DNA of 64,000 nt from CAYNRA01 sp046296415 (lineage in GTDB: Bacteria > Bacteroidota > Bacteroidia > Cytophagales > Spirosomataceae): NCBI GenBank assembly GCA_046296415.1, contig JBKBLN010000001.1, positions 1,054,001-1,118,000 on the forward strand, read 5' to 3'. Below are positions 62,325 to 64,000 of this stretch, piece after piece. Each line of letters begins with the position of its first letter. The first letter of the stretch is position 1. The translations under genes were made by a program, and so were the position numbers. Under the pieces are notes generated by a model that saw only the letters and a program-made list of their open reading frames with translations, had not been told where the DNA came from and did no database searches.

Positions 62325-62510
62325 ACCACAACATTACCTCAACAACGATAAGGTGTAGCGTAAAAAAAATGCAGGGGCGCCTTTACAAATTTATTTAAAA
62401 TAGGCCTTCTAAAGACTACCTAGTGCGTTTTTGTGTACAACAATTGCACATTACGGCATTGTATGTTTTTTGTATAGGTACGGGAAGTTTCATGCGAGTG
62501 AAGCAAGTTT

Positions 62511-62549
62511 TAGATTTGTTTTAATAACCGAATTTTAATAACAAATCTA
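62511..62549 (+). promoter_or_regulatory. susC promoter -7 box within a perfect 10-bp inverted repeat
   Basis: TAGATTTGTT (62511-62520) and AACAAATCTA (62540-62549) are exact inverted arms 19 bases apart. The left arm contains TAGATTTG, an exact -7 box. The repeat ends 11 bases before the susC ATG. It may be an operator for the upstream SusR-like protein or, if transcribed from further upstream, an mRNA hairpin. Confidence 0.55.
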
Positions 62550-62560
62550 GGAATCATTAC

Positions 62561-64000
62561 ATGAAACATCGATTCTACCTTTTACTCTTATGGTTTATTT
62601 CCTGGACGGCACAAGCTCAGACTCTATCGGTCTCGGGAACGGTCAAGGATAAATCAGGTGAAGCTCTGCCTGGGGTTTCGGTGACACGGAAAGGGCAAAA
62701 CCAAGGAACTGTTACCAACGCGGAGGGGCAGTTTTCTTTGTCCAATGTACAGGCTACAGATCGACTTATCTTTTCGTTTGTGGGGTATCAAACCCAAGAG
62801 ATTTTGGTGGGAAAGCAAACTAGCTTTCAGATCCAAATGCTGGAAGATGCTCAAGTCTTGGAAGAAGTGGTTGTGATTGGATACGGATCGCAGAAAGTCA
62901 CGAGCATCTCGGGTGCCATATCCAGTGTAAACGCCAAGACCATCGAGAAACTTCGTCCTGTTCGGGCGGAGGAGGCTTTGCAAGGTCAAGCAGCTGGCGT
63001 GAATGTGATTGCCAATGGATCACCAGGTTCAACACCCACTGTCTTGATTCGAGGTATTCCTTCCTACACAGGTACCGACCCTCTAGTTGTGATTGACGGA
63101 GTACCCCAAACTTTACGTGATTTAAACGCACTCAATACAAACGATATTGAATCCATTAATGTATTGAAAGATGCGGCGACAACCGCCATCTATGGAGTGG
63201 CTGGGGGAAATGGTGTGATCGTAGTCAAAACAAAATCAGGAGGCCGTGGAGGAAAAACATCGTTTAGTTTTGATTCGTTTACGGGGATTCAGCAGGCTCA
63301 ACGGATGATCCCAGTATTGAACGCTACAGAATATGCCGCAATTCTGAATGAAGCTAGCGTCGCATCGGGTGGGAATTTAATTTTTCCGTCACTGGCTGGC
63401 TTAGGAGAGGGTACAAACTGGCAAAAAGAGGTCTTTACAAACGCTCCCATCACATCAAATAATTTATCCATTTCAGGTGGGAATGCAACCTCTTCCTTTT
63501 TTATATCAGGAGGGTACCTAACGCAACAAGGCATTGTTGGTGGAGGGGATAAGTCCTATTTCAACCGGACTAATTTTACTGCCAATTTTACTAATTCCAT
63601 GACGAATCGCTTGAAACTTCTTTTCAATACCAGTTATGCTGGGATTCGGAATAGTAATTTGTCTGAAAATAATATTGGAAGTGTGCTTTCCAATGCATTG
63701 AATTTTGATCCAACGGTGCCGGTTCGAGATGCCAATGGAAACTTTGGAATCAGTCGGACCATAACCCAAGAGATTATCAATCCGGTGGCACAAATCAACG
63801 ATACCTACAATACCGGTTCTACCCACAAGCTATTTGGGAAAGTTGAATTTCAGTACGACGTTGCCAAGAACTTTAAAGTTACCTCACGATTGGGTTATAT
63901 CTATGCCGACGTGTATGGAAAAAACTTCTCCCCATTTACCTTTTATGGGTTGGGGCATAATCGAACCAACGCGAATCCTGACTTAACCCCCATTGTTTCC
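62561..64000 (+). CDS. susC: SusC/RagA-family TonB-linked outer-membrane protein, 3' end cut by window
   Basis: The first 480 residues are present and the frame is open to the last base. The signal peptide is MKHRFYLLLLWFISWTAQAQ, followed by a carboxypeptidase-regulatory-like domain (about 22-105, VSGTVKDKSGEALPGVSV, GQFSLSN, FVGYQTQEI), the SusC TonB-box region LEEVVVIGYGSQK, and the plug domain with PGSTPTVLIRGIPSY, DPLVVIDGVPQ, DIESINVLKDAATTAIYG and GNGVIVVKTKSG. The barrel begins after about 230. It imports sugar oligomers using TonB; its position after the SusR-like gene and near maltose enzymes points to starch or maltodextrin. A susD gene is expected just beyond the window. Confidence 0.95.
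   Translation, partial: MKHRFYLLLLWFISWTAQAQTLSVSGTVKDKSGEALPGVSVTRKGQNQGTVTNAEGQFSLSNVQATDRLIFSFVGYQTQEILVGKQTSFQIQMLEDAQVLEEVVVIGYGSQKVTSISGAISSVNAKTIEKLRPVRAEEALQGQAAGVNVIANGSPGSTPTVLIRGIPSYTGTDPLVVIDGVPQTLRDLNALNTNDIESINVLKDAATTAIYGVAGGNGVIVVKTKSGGRGGKTSFSFDSFTGIQQAQRMIPVLNATEYAAILNEASVASGGNLIFPSLAGLGEGTNWQKEVFTNAPITSNNLSISGGNATSSFFISGGYLTQQGIVGGGDKSYFNRTNFTANFTNSMTNRLKLLFNTSYAGIRNSNLSENNIGSVLSNALNFDPTVPVRDANGNFGISRTITQEIINPVAQINDTYNTGSTHKLFGKVEFQYDVAKNFKVTSRLGYIYADVYGKNFSPFTFYGLGHNRTNANPDLTPIVS

Noticed and set aside
1..64000. Transposons, prophage, toxin-antitoxin or anti-phage defence genes
   Set aside because: I looked for transposases, integrases, restriction and CRISPR-associated motifs and terminal repeats and saw none. 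The window reads as ordinary chromosome with one sugar-use locus.

Overview
The window reads as chromosomal DNA of a member of the Bacteroidota, most likely the order Cytophagales (inference from gene content). Supporting signs are a SusC/RagA-type TonB-linked receptor, a type IX secretion C-terminal sorting domain, GSCFA, DUF1599 and BT_3928-type proteins, a short class of prolyl-tRNA synthetase, and repeated matches to the Bacteroidota promoter -7 box TAnnTTTG. I found 54 protein genes, two of them cut by the window edges, plus one candidate small RNA. I saw no rRNA, tRNA, insertion sequence, prophage or CRISPR array. Layout by region: (a) 1-8995 is housekeeping: an RsmI-like methyltransferase, an FKBP isomerase, proS, a low-complexity lipoprotein, an outer-membrane barrel protein, an operon of DUF1599, BT_3928-family DoxX protein and shikimate kinase, and the divergent folP. 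(b) 9124-15747 holds a secreted fibronectin-III protein, glycogen branching enzyme, a CBS protein, a candidate sRNA, rarA and a lipoprotein. (c) 15830-22970 is a long minus-strand run: glycosyltransferase, trmN6, RNase HI, a D-Ala-D-Ala ligase homologue that lacks key residues, NifU, a CAP-domain protein, Mrp and GSCFA. (d) 23150-29390 holds a DUF937-OmpA fusion, a Nudix-type regulator divergent from an orphan ABC ATPase, hpt and aconitase. (e) 29391-36152 holds topA-sirtuin-trpS-PAP2 with overlapping stops and starts, then rplY and prs. (f) 36258-45101 is accessory: a small unknown protein, a secreted M24 peptidase, a Gfo/Idh/MocA oxidoreductase, a helix-hairpin-helix protein, a large ThuA-dehydrogenase-cytochrome c protein, a DinB-like protein and a GH108-type muramidase with a structured leader. 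(g) 45343-64000 is largely a starch/maltose locus. The alpha-glucan locus works as follows (inference from families): a SusC porin (62561 on) imports oligosaccharides, two secreted GH13 enzymes cut them, an SLC45/GPH-type symporter takes maltose into the cytoplasm, and a GH65 phosphorylase with beta-phosphoglucomutase converts it to glucose plus glucose 6-phosphate. A membrane-spanning propeller/triple-tyrosine/HTH protein just before susC is the likely regulator, and a LytS/LytTR pair sits beside the transporter. A separate block (55356-59412) of an OmpR-type two-component system, an Omp85 barrel and a small membrane protein is embedded in the locus; its role is unknown. Points most worth a second look: the degenerate D-Ala-D-Ala ligase homologue, the candidate sRNA at 13754-13845, the roughly 110-nt structured leader before the muramidase gene, the perfect inverted repeat over the susC promoter, the overlapping divergent promoters of folP and the aroK operon, and the multi-domain ThuA protein. 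None of these amounts to a proven new system.
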